Source: Methylopila jiangsuensis (lineage in GTDB: Bacteria; Pseudomonadota; Alphaproteobacteria; Rhizobiales; Methylopilaceae). From it: a stretch of 64,000 bases of DNA. Location of the stretch: NCBI RefSeq assembly GCF_027922305.1, contig NZ_BSFK01000005.1, positions 372,001 to 436,000 of the forward strand. The letters run 5' to 3'. Under the pieces are notes generated by a model. That model worked only from the letters and a program-made list of their open reading frames with translations. It made no database searches and had not been told where the DNA came from. Position numbers and translations under genes: made by a program. Shown here piece by piece: positions 30,930-39,687 of this stretch. The stretch's first letter is position 1. Every line of letters begins with the position of its first letter.

Positions 30930-33571
30930 AGATCGAGGCGCTGCGGCTCTACAACGTGAAGCGCTTCGCCGATCGCGGCGTCGCCATCGAGGGCATCGGC
31001 GACGGCGTCAACGTGCTCTGCGACGTCAACGAGGCCGGCAAGTCCACCAGCTTCGAGGCGCTGCACGCGCTGTTCTTCCTGCCCCATTCCGGCACCTCCG
31101 GCGATGTGCGGGCGCTCCGGCCCTACAGCGGGGGCAGCCCCATGATCGAGGCGGACATCGTCACCGGCGAGGGGCGCTTCCGCCTGGCCAAGCGCTACTA
31201 CGCCGGCCGCTCCGCGCGGGTGACGGACCTCGCCACCGGCCGGCTGGTGGCGCAGGCGGACGAGGCGGAGAACGTCATCGCGGCGCTGGTGCGCGGCGGC
31301 TCCGCGGGACCGGCTGGTCTGCTCTGGGTGCGGCAGGGCGTGACGGGCATCGAGCGCCGCAGCAAGTCCGAGGACGAAAGCGAGCGGCAGGTGCGCGCCA
31401 GTCTGCTGGAGTCCGTGCAGGGGGAGGTGGAGGCCGTCACCGGCGGCCGACGCATGGCCGCGATCCTGGCGGCGACCCAGGACGCTCTGGCCGAACTCGT
31501 CACGCCCACCGGGCGGCCCAGGACCGGCGGCCGCTACGCTGCGGCGATCGAGGCGCGGGACCGGCTGGCGGCGGAGGTGGAACGGCTCGGCGCCGACGTG
31601 ACGTCGCTGCGCGCGGCGCTGGACGAACGCGCCGCGCAGTCGCGCCGGCTGGACGAGCTGGAGCGGACCGAGGACCGGCAGGAGCGTCGTCAGGCGGTGC
31701 AGCGCGCCGAGGCCGCGTTCGAGGCCGCTCGCGCCCAGACCGAGCGCCTGAAGGCGGCGGAGGCCGAGCTGCGGCTGGCGCAGGAGCGCAAGGGCGCGGC
31801 GGCGAGCGCATTCAAGGTCTTCCACGACGCCTTTGAGAAAATGGATGAGCTTTCGCCGCGGGTGGAGGAGGCGGCTTTCAAGCGAAGCGCGGCGGAGGCT
31901 CAGCGCGCCGACGTTCTGGCGGCCGTTCAGGCGGCGCGGGCGGGCTTCGACGCGGCCGACGCGGAGGCGCAGGCCGGGCGGACGCGTCTTGACCGCGCCG
32001 AGGCGGCGGTCCGGGCGCAGGAGGCGTCGCAACGGCTGACCGAGATTGAAAGGCGGCTGCAGGACGCGGAGGCGGCCCGGCTCGCGGCGGAGGCCGCGGA
32101 GGCCGCGCTTGCGCTTCACGCGACGCCGCCGGCCGCGCTGGACGAACTGCAGGCGCTGGAGGTGGAGATCGCGGCCCTGCGCGCCGCGGCGGACGCCGCG
32201 CGGCCGACCGTGACGATCGCGTATGAGGCGGGCGCCGCCGGGCGTCTCGTCCTGAACGGGGCGCCGCTCGCGGACGGCGAGGAGCGCGGCTATGACGGCG
32301 CCGCCGAGCTGGTTGCGCCGGGCCTCGGCGTCATCGCCCTGCGCTCGAACCGCCCCGCTGCCGATGACAGCCGGCTGGCCAGGACCCTCGATCGTCGGCG
32401 CGCGCTGCTGGCGTCGCTTGGCGTGGCGGATTTCGCCGGCGCGCAGGCCCGGCGCGTCCGGGCGCAGCAGGCGGAGGCGGAGCTGCGGGAGGCTCGCGGC
32501 CGGCTGGCGGCGCTCGCGCCGGACGGTCTGCCGAAGCTGCGGGAGCAGGCCGCCGCGCTCCGGCAGGCGGCGCAGGCGCCCGACGGGGACGCCGGCGACG
32601 CGGCCGCGCTGCGTTCCGCGCTCGAGGCAGCCGAACAGGCCCGAGCCGCCGCGCTTCAGGCGCTGCGCGAGGCGGAGCCGGCCCAGCGTCGCGCCGACGA
32701 GCAGGTTTTCGCCGCCGAGCGCTCGCTCGCGGCGCTCGCCGCGGAGCGGACGCAGCTCGACGCGGTTCTCGGGCCGGAGCCCGAGCGCGCCGCCCGCGCC
32801 GCGACGCTGACGAACGCGCGCGACGCCTGCGACGCCGCCTTCGCGCAGGCCCTCGCCCGCGTCGAGGAGCTGCGGGCCGCCGCCGCCGACATCGAGACCG
32901 TGGAGGCCGCGCTCCGGCGCGCGCGTTCGGTGGAGGAGACGGCGGCGAGGGAAGCGGAGCGGCTGCGGCAGGCGATCGCCGAGCTGAACGGCCGCATCCG
33001 GGCGTCGGCCGACGACGCGGTGGAGGAGGCCTGGCGCGAGGCGCAGGAAGCCCACGCCGCTGCGGCGCGGCGGGCGGAGGATTTCGCCCGGGAGGCGAGG
33101 GCGCTGCAGCGGCTGGAGGCCGCGCTCGCCGCCGCCCGCGCCGAGGCGCGCGAGCTTTACCTCAAGCCGGTGATGGCGGAGCTGAAGCCGCTGCTGGGCC
33201 TTTTGTTCGACGACGCCTCCATCGCCTTCGACGACAGGACGCTGCTGCCCCAGACGCTGCGGCGCAACGGGCTGGAGGAGGACGTGGAGCGCCTGAGCGG
33301 CGGCATGCGGGAGCAGCTCTCGGTGCTGACCCGGCTCGCCTTCGCGCGGCTTCTGGCCCGCGACGGCCGGCCGGCGCCGGTCATCCTCGACGACGCGCTG
33401 GTCTATTCCGACGACGACCGCATCGAGCGCATGTTCGACGCCCTGCACCGGCAGGCGCGGGACCAGCAGATCATCGTGTTCTCCTGCCGCCAGCGCGCCT
33501 TCGCACGGCTCGGCGGCAACGCGCTGCGCATGACGGACTGGCGGCCCGGGGACGTCGCGGCCGAGTCGTGA
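30926..33571 (+). CDS. SbcC/Rad50-like AAA ATPase (YhaN type)
   Basis: This 881-residue SMC-like protein starts with KIEALRLYNVKRFADRGVAIEGI and Walker A NEAGKST (about 35-41). Long Ala/Glu/Arg-rich coiled-coil arms follow, with a short central globular segment (about 430-500), then the ABC signature LSGGMREQLSVLTRLAFARLL and Walker B PAPVILDDALVYSDDDRI near the C-terminus. I see no zinc-hook CxxC, which is usual for YhaN-type members. With the upstream nuclease it should form a YhaO/YhaN complex of the SbcCD kind. It could process DNA ends in repair or phage defence; neither is shown by the sequence. Confidence 0.87.
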   Translation: MKIEALRLYNVKRFADRGVAIEGIGDGVNVLCDVNEAGKSTSFEALHALFFLPHSGTSGDVRALRPYSGGSPMIEADIVTGEGRFRLAKRYYAGRSARVTDLATGRLVAQADEAENVIAALVRGGSAGPAGLLWVRQGVTGIERRSKSEDESERQVRASLLESVQGEVEAVTGGRRMAAILAATQDALAELVTPTGRPRTGGRYAAAIEARDRLAAEVERLGADVTSLRAALDERAAQSRRLDELERTEDRQERRQAVQRAEAAFEAARAQTERLKAAEAELRLAQERKGAAASAFKVFHDAFEKMDELSPRVEEAAFKRSAAEAQRADVLAAVQAARAGFDAADAEAQAGRTRLDRAEAAVRAQEASQRLTEIERRLQDAEAARLAAEAAEAALALHATPPAALDELQALEVEIAALRAAADAARPTVTIAYEAGAAGRLVLNGAPLADGEERGYDGAAELVAPGLGVIALRSNRPAADDSRLARTLDRRRALLASLGVADFAGAQARRVRAQQAEAELREARGRLAALAPDGLPKLREQAAALRQAAQAPDGDAGDAAALRSALEAAEQARAAALQALREAEPAQRRADEQVFAAERSLAALAAERTQLDAVLGPEPERAARAATLTNARDACDAAFAQALARVEELRAAAADIETVEAALRRARSVEETAAREAERLRQAIAELNGRIRASADDAVEEAWREAQEAHAAAARRAEDFAREARALQRLEAALAAARAEARELYLKPVMAELKPLLGLLFDDASIAFDDRTLLPQTLRRNGLEEDVERLSGGMREQLSVLTRLAFARLLARDGRPAPVILDDALVYSDDDRIERMFDALHRQARDQQIIVFSCRQRAFARLGGNALRMTDWRPGDVAAES

Positions 33572-33608
33572 CCGGGCGCGCGCCTTCATTCAAGGGAGCC
33601 CCGCGCTC

Positions 33609-34214
33609 ATGACCTACTCTTACGACGTCGCCGACGGCCACGGGCTGCCGCACGATCCGTTCAAGGCGATCCTCGCCCCGCGTCCCATCGGCTGGATCTC
33701 CACCGTTGACGCAGGCGGGCGGCCCAACCTCGCCCCCTACAGCTTCTTCAACGGCGTGGCGGGGTCGCCGCCCATGCTGATGTTCTCCTCCGAAGGCTGG
33801 AAGCATTCGGCGGCCAATGCGGAGGCGACGCGGGAGTTCGTGTGCAACTTCGCGAGCCTCGCCCTGAAGGACGCCATGAACGCCAGCTCCGCGCCGGTGG
33901 CCGAGGGCGTGAACGAGTTCGAGCTGGCGGGTCTCGCCATGGCCCCCTGCCGCCACGTGCGCGCGCCGCGGGTGGCGACGGCGCCTGCGGCGCTGGAGTG
34001 CAAGGTCGTCAGCATCACCGAACTTGCGGACATGACCGGCGCCGCGCTGAACCGCTGGCTGGTGATCGGTCAGGTGGTGGCGGTCCACATCGACGAGGCC
34101 TGCCTGACCGACGGGCTGTTCGATCTCACCAAGGCTCAGCCGCTCGCCCGCTGCGGCTATCAGGACTACGCGGCGGTGACGGAGGTGTTCGCCCTCCGGC
34201 GGCCGACGGCGTGA
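33609..34214 (+). CDS. Flavin reductase-like (FMN-binding split barrel) protein
   Basis: This 201-residue protein has the flavin-reductase-like domain: DPFKAILAPRPIGWISTVDAGGRPNLAPYSFFNGV, PMLMFSSEGWKHSAANAE and EFVCNFASLALKDAMNASSA. Members bind FMN and either reduce flavin for a monooxygenase or act as small oxidoreductases. AAGGGAG precedes the ATG. It lies 37 bases after the YhaN-like gene, so co-transcription is possible but probably incidental. The partner is unknown. Confidence 0.85.
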   Translation: MTYSYDVADGHGLPHDPFKAILAPRPIGWISTVDAGGRPNLAPYSFFNGVAGSPPMLMFSSEGWKHSAANAEATREFVCNFASLALKDAMNASSAPVAEGVNEFELAGLAMAPCRHVRAPRVATAPAALECKVVSITELADMTGAALNRWLVIGQVVAVHIDEACLTDGLFDLTKAQPLARCGYQDYAAVTEVFALRRPTA

Positions 34215-34224
34215 GCGCGAGGCT

Positions 34225-34881
34225 TCACAGCGCGGCGAGGATCTCCGCCTGACGCGGGCTGAGCGCGATTTTGGCGCGGAAGCCGTGCCGCAGGCCGAGC
34301 GCCGCCTCGGCGGCGAAGGCCTCGTCGTCCAGGTCCGCCGGCGCGTCGATCGCCGGCACGTCGAGGGCGGCGGCCGCGAACAGCACCTGCGACCGGGCGT
34401 GGCGCAGCGGCTCGATCCAGCCGCCGCACGGGTCGCGCGCCTCGGCCGCGCCGAGATCGGCGGCGAGCGCCGCCGCGTCCCAGCCGAGCGCGGCGAGCCG
34501 CGGGCGCCGGCCGGCGAGGGCGGGCAGGGCGAGCAGACCGGCTGCGCCTGCGACCAGGGCGACGATCGCGAGCGCCCCGTCCGCGCTCCCCGCCCGGGCC
34601 TCGGCCACGGCGAGCCGCGCCGCGAGCCGTTCGATGTCGGCGGAGGCGCGAAGGCGGCGCAGAAGCACGCCCGCGGCGCCGTGGCGGGCGGCCCGGGCCA
34701 GCGCGTCGTCGACGCCCTTCGCGTCGAGATCGTCCACCGTCAGATAGAGCGGCGGAGCGCCCGACGGCCATGGCGCGCCGAGCGCGGAGGGATTCGCGAT
34801 CCAGCCGGCGACGCCGTGGGAGCGGCTGGTCAGGTCGTCGGTCGGCAGGGTCTGAGCGGAGAGCAGGGCTTTCACGTCCAA
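34225..34881 (-). CDS. HpcH/HpaI aldolase (CitE)-like protein without metal ligands
   Basis: The 218-residue protein follows the CitE/HpcH TIM-barrel pattern: VDDLDAKGVDDALARAA, GVLLRRL near the strand that normally reads PKV, VAGAAGLLALPALAGRRPRLAALGW, LAADLGAAEARDP, VPAIDAPADLDDEAF and KIALSPRQAEIL (normally KxxIHPxQ). The catalytic magnesium ligands are gone: the Glu of the usual IETAxG strand is Ala (LVAGAAG) and the Asp of GAEDLAADLG is Ala (DAAALAADLG). It is also about 60-80 residues shorter than active enzymes. It is therefore probably a pseudoenzyme. Confidence 0.7.
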   Translation of the reverse strand: MDVKALLSAQTLPTDDLTSRSHGVAGWIANPSALGAPWPSGAPPLYLTVDDLDAKGVDDALARAARHGAAGVLLRRLRASADIERLAARLAVAEARAGSADGALAIVALVAGAAGLLALPALAGRRPRLAALGWDAAALAADLGAAEARDPCGGWIEPLRHARSQVLFAAAALDVPAIDAPADLDDEAFAAEAALGLRHGFRAKIALSPRQAEILAAL

Positions 34882-34931
34882 TCTCCTCGAAATCGAACGG
34901 CCATCGCCGGGACGCCAGCGGCGTTTCCGCC

Positions 34932-34954
34932 ATGGTTAACGGGGGATTTACCAT
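34932..34954. promoter_or_regulatory. Inverted repeat with CtrA-like half-sites
   Basis: ATGGTTAA and TTTACCAT flank seven bases between two divergent genes; the arms match at seven of eight positions. TTAACCAT is the core of many alphaproteobacterial CtrA sites. The assignment is tentative. Confidence 0.4.
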
Positions 34955-34966
34955 AACGGCGGCAGG

Positions 34967-36070
34967 ATGGTCACAGGCGCCGGACCGGCGCCGTTCGGGA
35001 CCCGCGCCACGCCCATGCAGCTACTGTCTCCCGCTGACGCCGCAGGCCGCGTCACCGCCGCTCTGAAGTCCGCGGCCGACGCCACCGGCGCGGGGTTCGA
35101 CTATCTGATGCGGACGGCCCAGCGGGAGTCGTCGCTCAACCCCTCCGCCAAGGCGCCCACCTCGTCCGCGCGCGGGCTGTTCCAGTTCATCGACCAGACC
35201 TGGCTGCAGGTGCTGAAGGAGGACGGGCCCCAGCTCGGCCTCGCCGCCGAGGCGGCGGACGTGACCCGCTCCGCCTCCGGCCGCTACGACGTGGCGGATC
35301 CCGCCCGCAAGGCGCAGATTCTGGCGCTGCGCGACGATCCCGCCGCCTCCGCCCTTCTCGCGGGCGCCTTCACCCGCCGCAACGCGGCGACGCTGCAGGG
35401 CGCGCTCGGCCGCGCGCCCACCGAGGGCGAGCTTTACGCCGCGCACTTTCTCGGCGCCCGCGGCGCGGTCGATCTGGTCCAGCGCGCGGAGGCCACACCC
35501 AACGCCTCCGCCGCCGCCGCCTTCCCGGCGCAGGCCTCCGCCAACCGCGCGATCTTCTATGAGCGCGGCCAGCCGCGCAGCCTCGGCGAGGTCTACGCGC
35601 GGCTCACCGCTGGCGGCGGCGCGACGGCGGCGCAGATGAAGGCGCCGGCCGCCCTCGCGCTGCAGGAGGCCGCGGCGGACGACGCCCCGCTCGCCTACAA
35701 CGGCGGCGTCGAGGACGACGGCCGCGCCTTCCATTCGCTGTTCAAGACCGGGCGCCGCACGCCGGTGTCGTCCTATGTCTCGCAGGCGTGGTCGTCCTTC
35801 GCGGCCTCGGGCGAGGACGCGCATCCGCTGCGCCGGGTGGCGGCGCCGGCGGGCGTCGTCGCCGTGACGACGCCTGTGACCGCGCAGGCCTACGCCGCGG
35901 AGCCTTCGGCCGCGGCCGCGCACGCCCAGACGACGGCGCCCGTGCGCCGTCGCGCCGCCAAAACGGCGATTCCGGCTGCGGCCGCGGGCGCGCCGCTCGA
36001 TCTCACGACGTTCCGCAAGGCCGATCCGGCCACGGCCATGGCCACGCGCCGCACGGGAGGCCGCTCATGA
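34967..36070 (+). CDS. Lytic transglycosylase SLT-domain protein
   Basis: This 367-residue protein has an SLT-like domain (about residues 35-150) with the catalytic Glu in context: FDYLMRTAQRESSLNPSAKA, followed by SSARGLFQFIDQTWL. Lytic transglycosylases cleave peptidoglycan to give anhydromuropeptides. No N-terminal signal peptide is visible, which is often true of flagellar or secretion-linked members exported by other routes. The Ala-rich C-terminal half has no domain that I recognise. A second ATG at 35015 is a possible start. The last codons overlap the next gene (ATGA), so the two are coupled. Confidence 0.82.
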   Translation: MVTGAGPAPFGTRATPMQLLSPADAAGRVTAALKSAADATGAGFDYLMRTAQRESSLNPSAKAPTSSARGLFQFIDQTWLQVLKEDGPQLGLAAEAADVTRSASGRYDVADPARKAQILALRDDPAASALLAGAFTRRNAATLQGALGRAPTEGELYAAHFLGARGAVDLVQRAEATPNASAAAAFPAQASANRAIFYERGQPRSLGEVYARLTAGGGATAAQMKAPAALALQEAAADDAPLAYNGGVEDDGRAFHSLFKTGRRTPVSSYVSQAWSSFAASGEDAHPLRRVAAPAGVVAVTTPVTAQAYAAEPSAAAAHAQTTAPVRRRAAKTAIPAAAAGAPLDLTTFRKADPATAMATRRTGGRS

Positions 36071-37212
36071 TCGTCGAACGCTATTTCGAATGGGTCGAGA
36101 GCGCGCCCGCGGCGCTCAGGGCCGAAGCCGCCGGGGCGCTGGCGCGCACCTACCGCCATGGCGATCTGGACGCCGCCCTGCGCGCGGAGATCGAAGGCGC
36201 GCTGATCCGCAGCCTCGACGATCCTCATCTCCCCGTGCGCTGCGCCATCGCGGACGCGCTCGCCTCCTGCGGCGCGGCCTCGCCCTCCCTCATCCTGACG
36301 CTCGCCCATGACGCGCCGGACGTGGCCGAGCCGGTGCTGGCGCGCTCGCCGCTGCTGTCCGACATGGAGCTGGTGGACATGGTGGCGCTCGGGGGCGACC
36401 GCGCCCAGATCGCCGTCGCCCGTCGCCGCGCGGTGTCCGCGCCGCTCGCCGCCGCTGTGGCGGAAATCGGTTGCGCCGGCGCCTGCGCGGCGCTGCTCGC
36501 CAACGCCGGCGCGGTCCTGACGGCCGCGAGCGCCGCCCGCATCGCCCAGCGCCACGGCGCGGACGCCGAGGTGCGCGAGCGGCTCGTGGCCCGCGACGAC
36601 GTGGGGCCGGAGATCCGCCACATGCTGATGCGGGCGGTGGCCCGCTCGCTGGAGGTCTTCGTCTCCGACCGGGGCTGGCTGGCCCCGGACCGCGCCCGTC
36701 GCGCCTCCGACGAGGCCTGCGAGCGCGGCGCCGTCGCCATCGCCGCCCAGGGGGCGCCCAATCTCCGGGGCTTCGTGGAGCATCTGGTGGCGCGGGGCGA
36801 ATTTGCGCCGAGCCTCGCCCTGCGCGCGCTGCTGTGCGGCGACTCCGGCCTGTTCGAGGCGGCGCTGTCGGTGCTGTCGGGCCAGCCGGCCCAGCGGGTC
36901 GCCGGTTTCGTCCGCGACTTCGACGGCCGCGGCTTCGAGGCGGTCTATGCCCAGGCGGGCTTCCCCGCCGCCGCGCTGCCCGCCTTCCGGGCCGCGCTGT
37001 CGGCGGAGCGCGAGTTCGGCCGCCCCGAAGGCGCCGGGGCCTCGGCCGAGCTGTCGCGCCGGAGGGTGGAACGCGCGCTCACCGCCTGCGACGGCGGCGT
37101 GGACGCGGGGCCGCTCCGGGCGATGCTGCGCCGGTTTCAGACCGACGCCATGCGCGCCGAGGCGCGCAGGGCGTTCGAGCGCAAGGCGATCGAGGCGCCC
37201 CGCGCGGCCTGA
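36067..37212 (+). CDS. DUF2336 domain protein
   Basis: This 381-residue, mostly helical protein has the DUF2336 architecture of short HEAT-like helices: DDPHLPVRCAIADALASC, LTLAHDAPDVAEPVLARSPLLSDMELVDMV, and RFQTDAMRAEARRAF at the end. The alphaproteobacterial DUF2336 family has no assigned reaction; the repeats suggest protein-protein binding. It overlaps the SLT gene by four bases, and the pairing suggests a shared role in envelope or flagellar assembly. A much longer upstream frame exists but only overlaps the SLT gene. Confidence 0.85.
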   Translation: MIVERYFEWVESAPAALRAEAAGALARTYRHGDLDAALRAEIEGALIRSLDDPHLPVRCAIADALASCGAASPSLILTLAHDAPDVAEPVLARSPLLSDMELVDMVALGGDRAQIAVARRRAVSAPLAAAVAEIGCAGACAALLANAGAVLTAASAARIAQRHGADAEVRERLVARDDVGPEIRHMLMRAVARSLEVFVSDRGWLAPDRARRASDEACERGAVAIAAQGAPNLRGFVEHLVARGEFAPSLALRALLCGDSGLFEAALSVLSGQPAQRVAGFVRDFDGRGFEAVYAQAGFPAAALPAFRAALSAEREFGRPEGAGASAELSRRRVERALTACDGGVDAGPLRAMLRRFQTDAMRAEARRAFERKAIEAPRAA

Positions 37213-37225
37213 CGGCCTCCGGGCG

Positions 37226-37492
37226 TCATCGCTCCCGCAGGCGCCGCGCGGCTTCGGCCACCAGCGGCAGGCCTTCGACCCAGACCTCGTCATCGGCGTT
37301 CTGGGCGGCGTGGATTTCGGTGACGAGGGCGTCCGCGAGCTCGGCGTCGGTCATGGCGCGGGCGCGGGCGACCTCGGGGTCTTCCGCCCGGGACAGCAGC
37401 GAGCGCAGCGGCATCATCAGATAGCGGCCGAGCCCGCCGATCCGACGCGGCGGCGCCGGTCCGTCGCCGCCGTCCCCGAACGATCCGCTCAC
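37226..37492 (-). CDS. Hypothetical protein (88 aa)
   Basis: I do not recognise a family. A Gly/Pro-rich N-terminus leads into LGRYLMMPLRSLLSRAEDPEVARARAMTDAELADALVTEIHAAQ, an amphipathic helical region, and the protein ends VAEAARRLRER. The GTG start at 37492 has GGGAGGGGG just upstream; the ATGs at 37519 and 37555 lack a site. It is convergent with the DUF2336 gene. A small helical cytosolic protein is likely. Confidence 0.5.
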   Translation of the reverse strand: MSGSFGDGGDGPAPPRRIGGLGRYLMMPLRSLLSRAEDPEVARARAMTDAELADALVTEIHAAQNADDEVWVEGLPLVAEAARRLRER

Positions 37493-37568
37493 ATCCCCCT
37501 CCCGCGATCGTGTCCCCATGAGGACACGACATGGAGCGGAGGCGACGGCGGCCAAGCGCTCGTGGCGG

Positions 37569-38711
37569 TCACGAATTCTCGCGCGCGCCGCCGATCCAGG
37601 TGGCGCGCGCCTCGAGGCCGCCGTCCAGCAGCACGAGGTCGGCCCTATAACCCGGCGCGATCCGGCCGATGCGGTGGTCGAGGCCGAGCCAGCGCGCGGG
37701 CGTCAGCGAGGCCATGACCAGCGCGTCCTCCAGCGGGACCCCGAGCGCGCGGACGGCGTTGCGCACCGCCGTCGCCATGTCGAGGTCCGAGCCCGCCAGC
37801 ACGCCGTCCTCCGTGGTCAGCCGCCCGCCGCCGCGCAAGATGCGGCGGCCCTGCAGCGTGAAGCCGTCGAGGTCGGTCCCGACGGTCGACATGGCGTCGG
37901 TGACCAGCGCCGCCCGGTCGCGGCCCTTGGCGAGGATCGCCGCCTTCAGGCTCTCGGGCGCCACGTGGTGCAGGTCCGCGATCAGGCCGCAGAACGTCTC
38001 CCGTTCGGAGAGCGCGGCGCCGACCGGACCCGGCGCGCGGCCCTGCAGCGGCGGCATGGCGTTGAAGAGATGGGTGTAGCCGCTGAGGCCGAGCGCCCGC
38101 GCCTCCGCAAGCCGCGCGGCGCTCGCCTCGGTGTGGCCGGCGGCGACGCGCACGCCGGCTGCGACCAGCCGCGCGATCGCCGCGTCCGGCACGGCTTCGG
38201 GCGCGAGCGTCACCAGCACCGCGCCAAGGCCGGGGCCGGTCAGCAGCGCCAGGTCGTCCGCGTCGGGCGCGCGCATGAAGGCGGGATCGTGCACGCCCTT
38301 GCGGGCCGGATTGATGAACGGCCCCTCCACATGCACGCCGAGCACGCCGGGCGCGCCCTCCGCGATCGCGGCCCGCACCGCCTCCACCGCGGCGCGGGTG
38401 ACGTCCGGCCGGTCGGTGATCACGGTCGGCAGCAGGCCGGTGGTTCCGAACCTGCGATGGGCGCGGGCGATGGTGGCGACGGCCTGGGGCGTCGGCGTCG
38501 CGTTCAGCAGCGCGCCGCCGCCGCCGTTGACCTGCACGTCCACGAAGCCGGGCGCCAGCAGGCCGGGCAGGGGCGTCGCGACCGCCTCCGACGGCAGGGC
38601 GCCGGCCGGGATCACGTCGACGACGGCGCCGTCGGCGATCAGCGCGGCGACGCCGCTGCGCAGGGTTTCGCCGTCGAACAGCCGCTCGGGGATCAGGGCG
38701 TCCAGCGTCAT
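37569..38711 (-). CDS. nagA: N-acetylglucosamine-6-phosphate deacetylase
   Basis: It converts GlcNAc-6-phosphate to glucosamine-6-phosphate and acetate. The 380-residue amidohydrolase has GFVDVQVNGGGG, HVEGPFINPARKGVHD, AAGHTEA (metal His), YTHLFNAMPPLQGR and VTDAMSTVG (catalytic Asp), and ends with a second small beta-domain strand (GYRADLVLLDGG). It overlaps the upstream kinase gene by four bases. nagB is not seen nearby. It probably serves recycling of cell-wall amino sugars or chitin-derived GlcNAc. Confidence 0.95.
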   Translation of the reverse strand: MTLDALIPERLFDGETLRSGVAALIADGAVVDVIPAGALPSEAVATPLPGLLAPGFVDVQVNGGGGALLNATPTPQAVATIARAHRRFGTTGLLPTVITDRPDVTRAAVEAVRAAIAEGAPGVLGVHVEGPFINPARKGVHDPAFMRAPDADDLALLTGPGLGAVLVTLAPEAVPDAAIARLVAAGVRVAAGHTEASAARLAEARALGLSGYTHLFNAMPPLQGRAPGPVGAALSERETFCGLIADLHHVAPESLKAAILAKGRDRAALVTDAMSTVGTDLDGFTLQGRRILRGGGRLTTEDGVLAGSDLDMATAVRNAVRALGVPLEDALVMASLTPARWLGLDHRIGRIAPGYRADLVLLDGGLEARATWIGGARENS

Positions 38712-39601
38712 GGGCGCGCGCTCCGCAGCGCGAGGGCGACGGCGCCGTCGAGCGGATCGCCCAAGGGCGTCGCCAGCACGGCCTGCGCGTCGCGGGACAG
38801 GCGCGGGGCGTAGACGCCGGCGAGCCCGCCCGCGAGCGCCACCCGTTCCGCGCCCCAGCCTGCGAGCCTCAGCGCAAGCGCGGAGACGCGGGCCGCGGCT
38901 TCGTCCAGCAGCGCGGCGGCGGCGGGGTCGGCGTCCGCATGCGCCACCACCTTTGGCGCGAGCGTTCCGAACTCGGCTGGGCCGGCCGCGCCGACCCAGG
39001 CGACCGCGGCCTCCGGATCGCCGCCGACCGCCTCCAGCGTGTCGCGCGCCAGCGGGCCGAACGGCTCCAGCCCGTCGGCGGCGCGCAAGGCGTGGCGCAG
39101 CGCCTCGCGCCCGAGCGGCGCGCCGCCGCCGTCGTCGCTCGCCTCGAAGCCCCAGCCGCCGATGCGGATCTCATGGTCGCCGGTGCGGGCGTAAGCCACG
39201 CTGCCGGTGCCGACGATCACCACGCCGCCGTCGCCGCCGCCATGGGCGCCAAGGCAGGCGATGGCGAAATCCGTGGTCAGCGCCCGGCTCGCGAAGGGGT
39301 GAGGCTCCGCCAGCGCCGCCTCCCGGCCCGCGCTCTGGCACACGCCCGCGAGGCCGAGCCCCGCATGGACCCGCCCGAACGCGTCCTGGTCGAGGCCGGC
39401 GTTCGCCAGCGCCGCCCGCGCGGCCTCCACGCAGGCGGATATGGCCGCGCCGGCGCCGCGCCGGGCGTTGGCGGGGCCGGAGACGCCTTCGCCCAGCGGC
39501 CGGCCCTGCGCGTCGGCGAGGCGCGCGCGGCAGCGGGTGCCGCCGCCGTCGACGCCGAGAAACAGGGCTGAGGGTTCAGGAGACACAGGCGACGGCCTCA
39601 T
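38708..39601 (-). CDS. BadF/BadG/BcrA/BcrD-type kinase, probably N-acetylglucosamine kinase
   Basis: This 297-residue actin-fold ATPase has phosphate 1 LFLGVDGGGTRCRARLAD, the TTDFAIACLGAHGG strand, phosphate 2 GVVIVGTGSVAYAR, GGWGFEASDDGGGAPLGREAL (the GlcNAc kinase-type GWG motif) and the adenosine region VALAGGLAG. It is translationally coupled to nagA, which fits phosphorylation of GlcNAc to feed the deacetylase. Initiation may be at the ATG (39601) or at a GTG five codons later that has GAGG upstream. Acetyl-BadF proteins also include 2-hydroxyacyl-CoA dehydratase activators, but the nagA context favours the sugar kinase. Confidence 0.85.
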   Translation of the reverse strand: MRPSPVSPEPSALFLGVDGGGTRCRARLADAQGRPLGEGVSGPANARRGAGAAISACVEAARAALANAGLDQDAFGRVHAGLGLAGVCQSAGREAALAEPHPFASRALTTDFAIACLGAHGGGDGGVVIVGTGSVAYARTGDHEIRIGGWGFEASDDGGGAPLGREALRHALRAADGLEPFGPLARDTLEAVGGDPEAAVAWVGAAGPAEFGTLAPKVVAHADADPAAAALLDEAAARVSALALRLAGWGAERVALAGGLAGVYAPRLSRDAQAVLATPLGDPLDGAVALALRSARP

Positions 39602-39624
39602 TGGAAAAAGGGCGGCGCGGCGCC

Positions 39625-39649
39625 GGAACCGTGACGCCCGCGCGGCGTT
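39625..39649 (+). promoter_or_regulatory. EcfG-type general stress promoter of the 46-aa ORF
   Basis: GGAAC (39625-39629) and CGTT (39646-39649) are separated by 16 bases, a perfect match to the alphaproteobacterial EcfG consensus. It points at the small gene starting at 39688, about 30 bases beyond the expected transcription start. Confidence 0.7.
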
Positions 39650-39687
39650 CGTCAGGCATTCGGGCCGGCCAAGGATAGGGATGGGGC

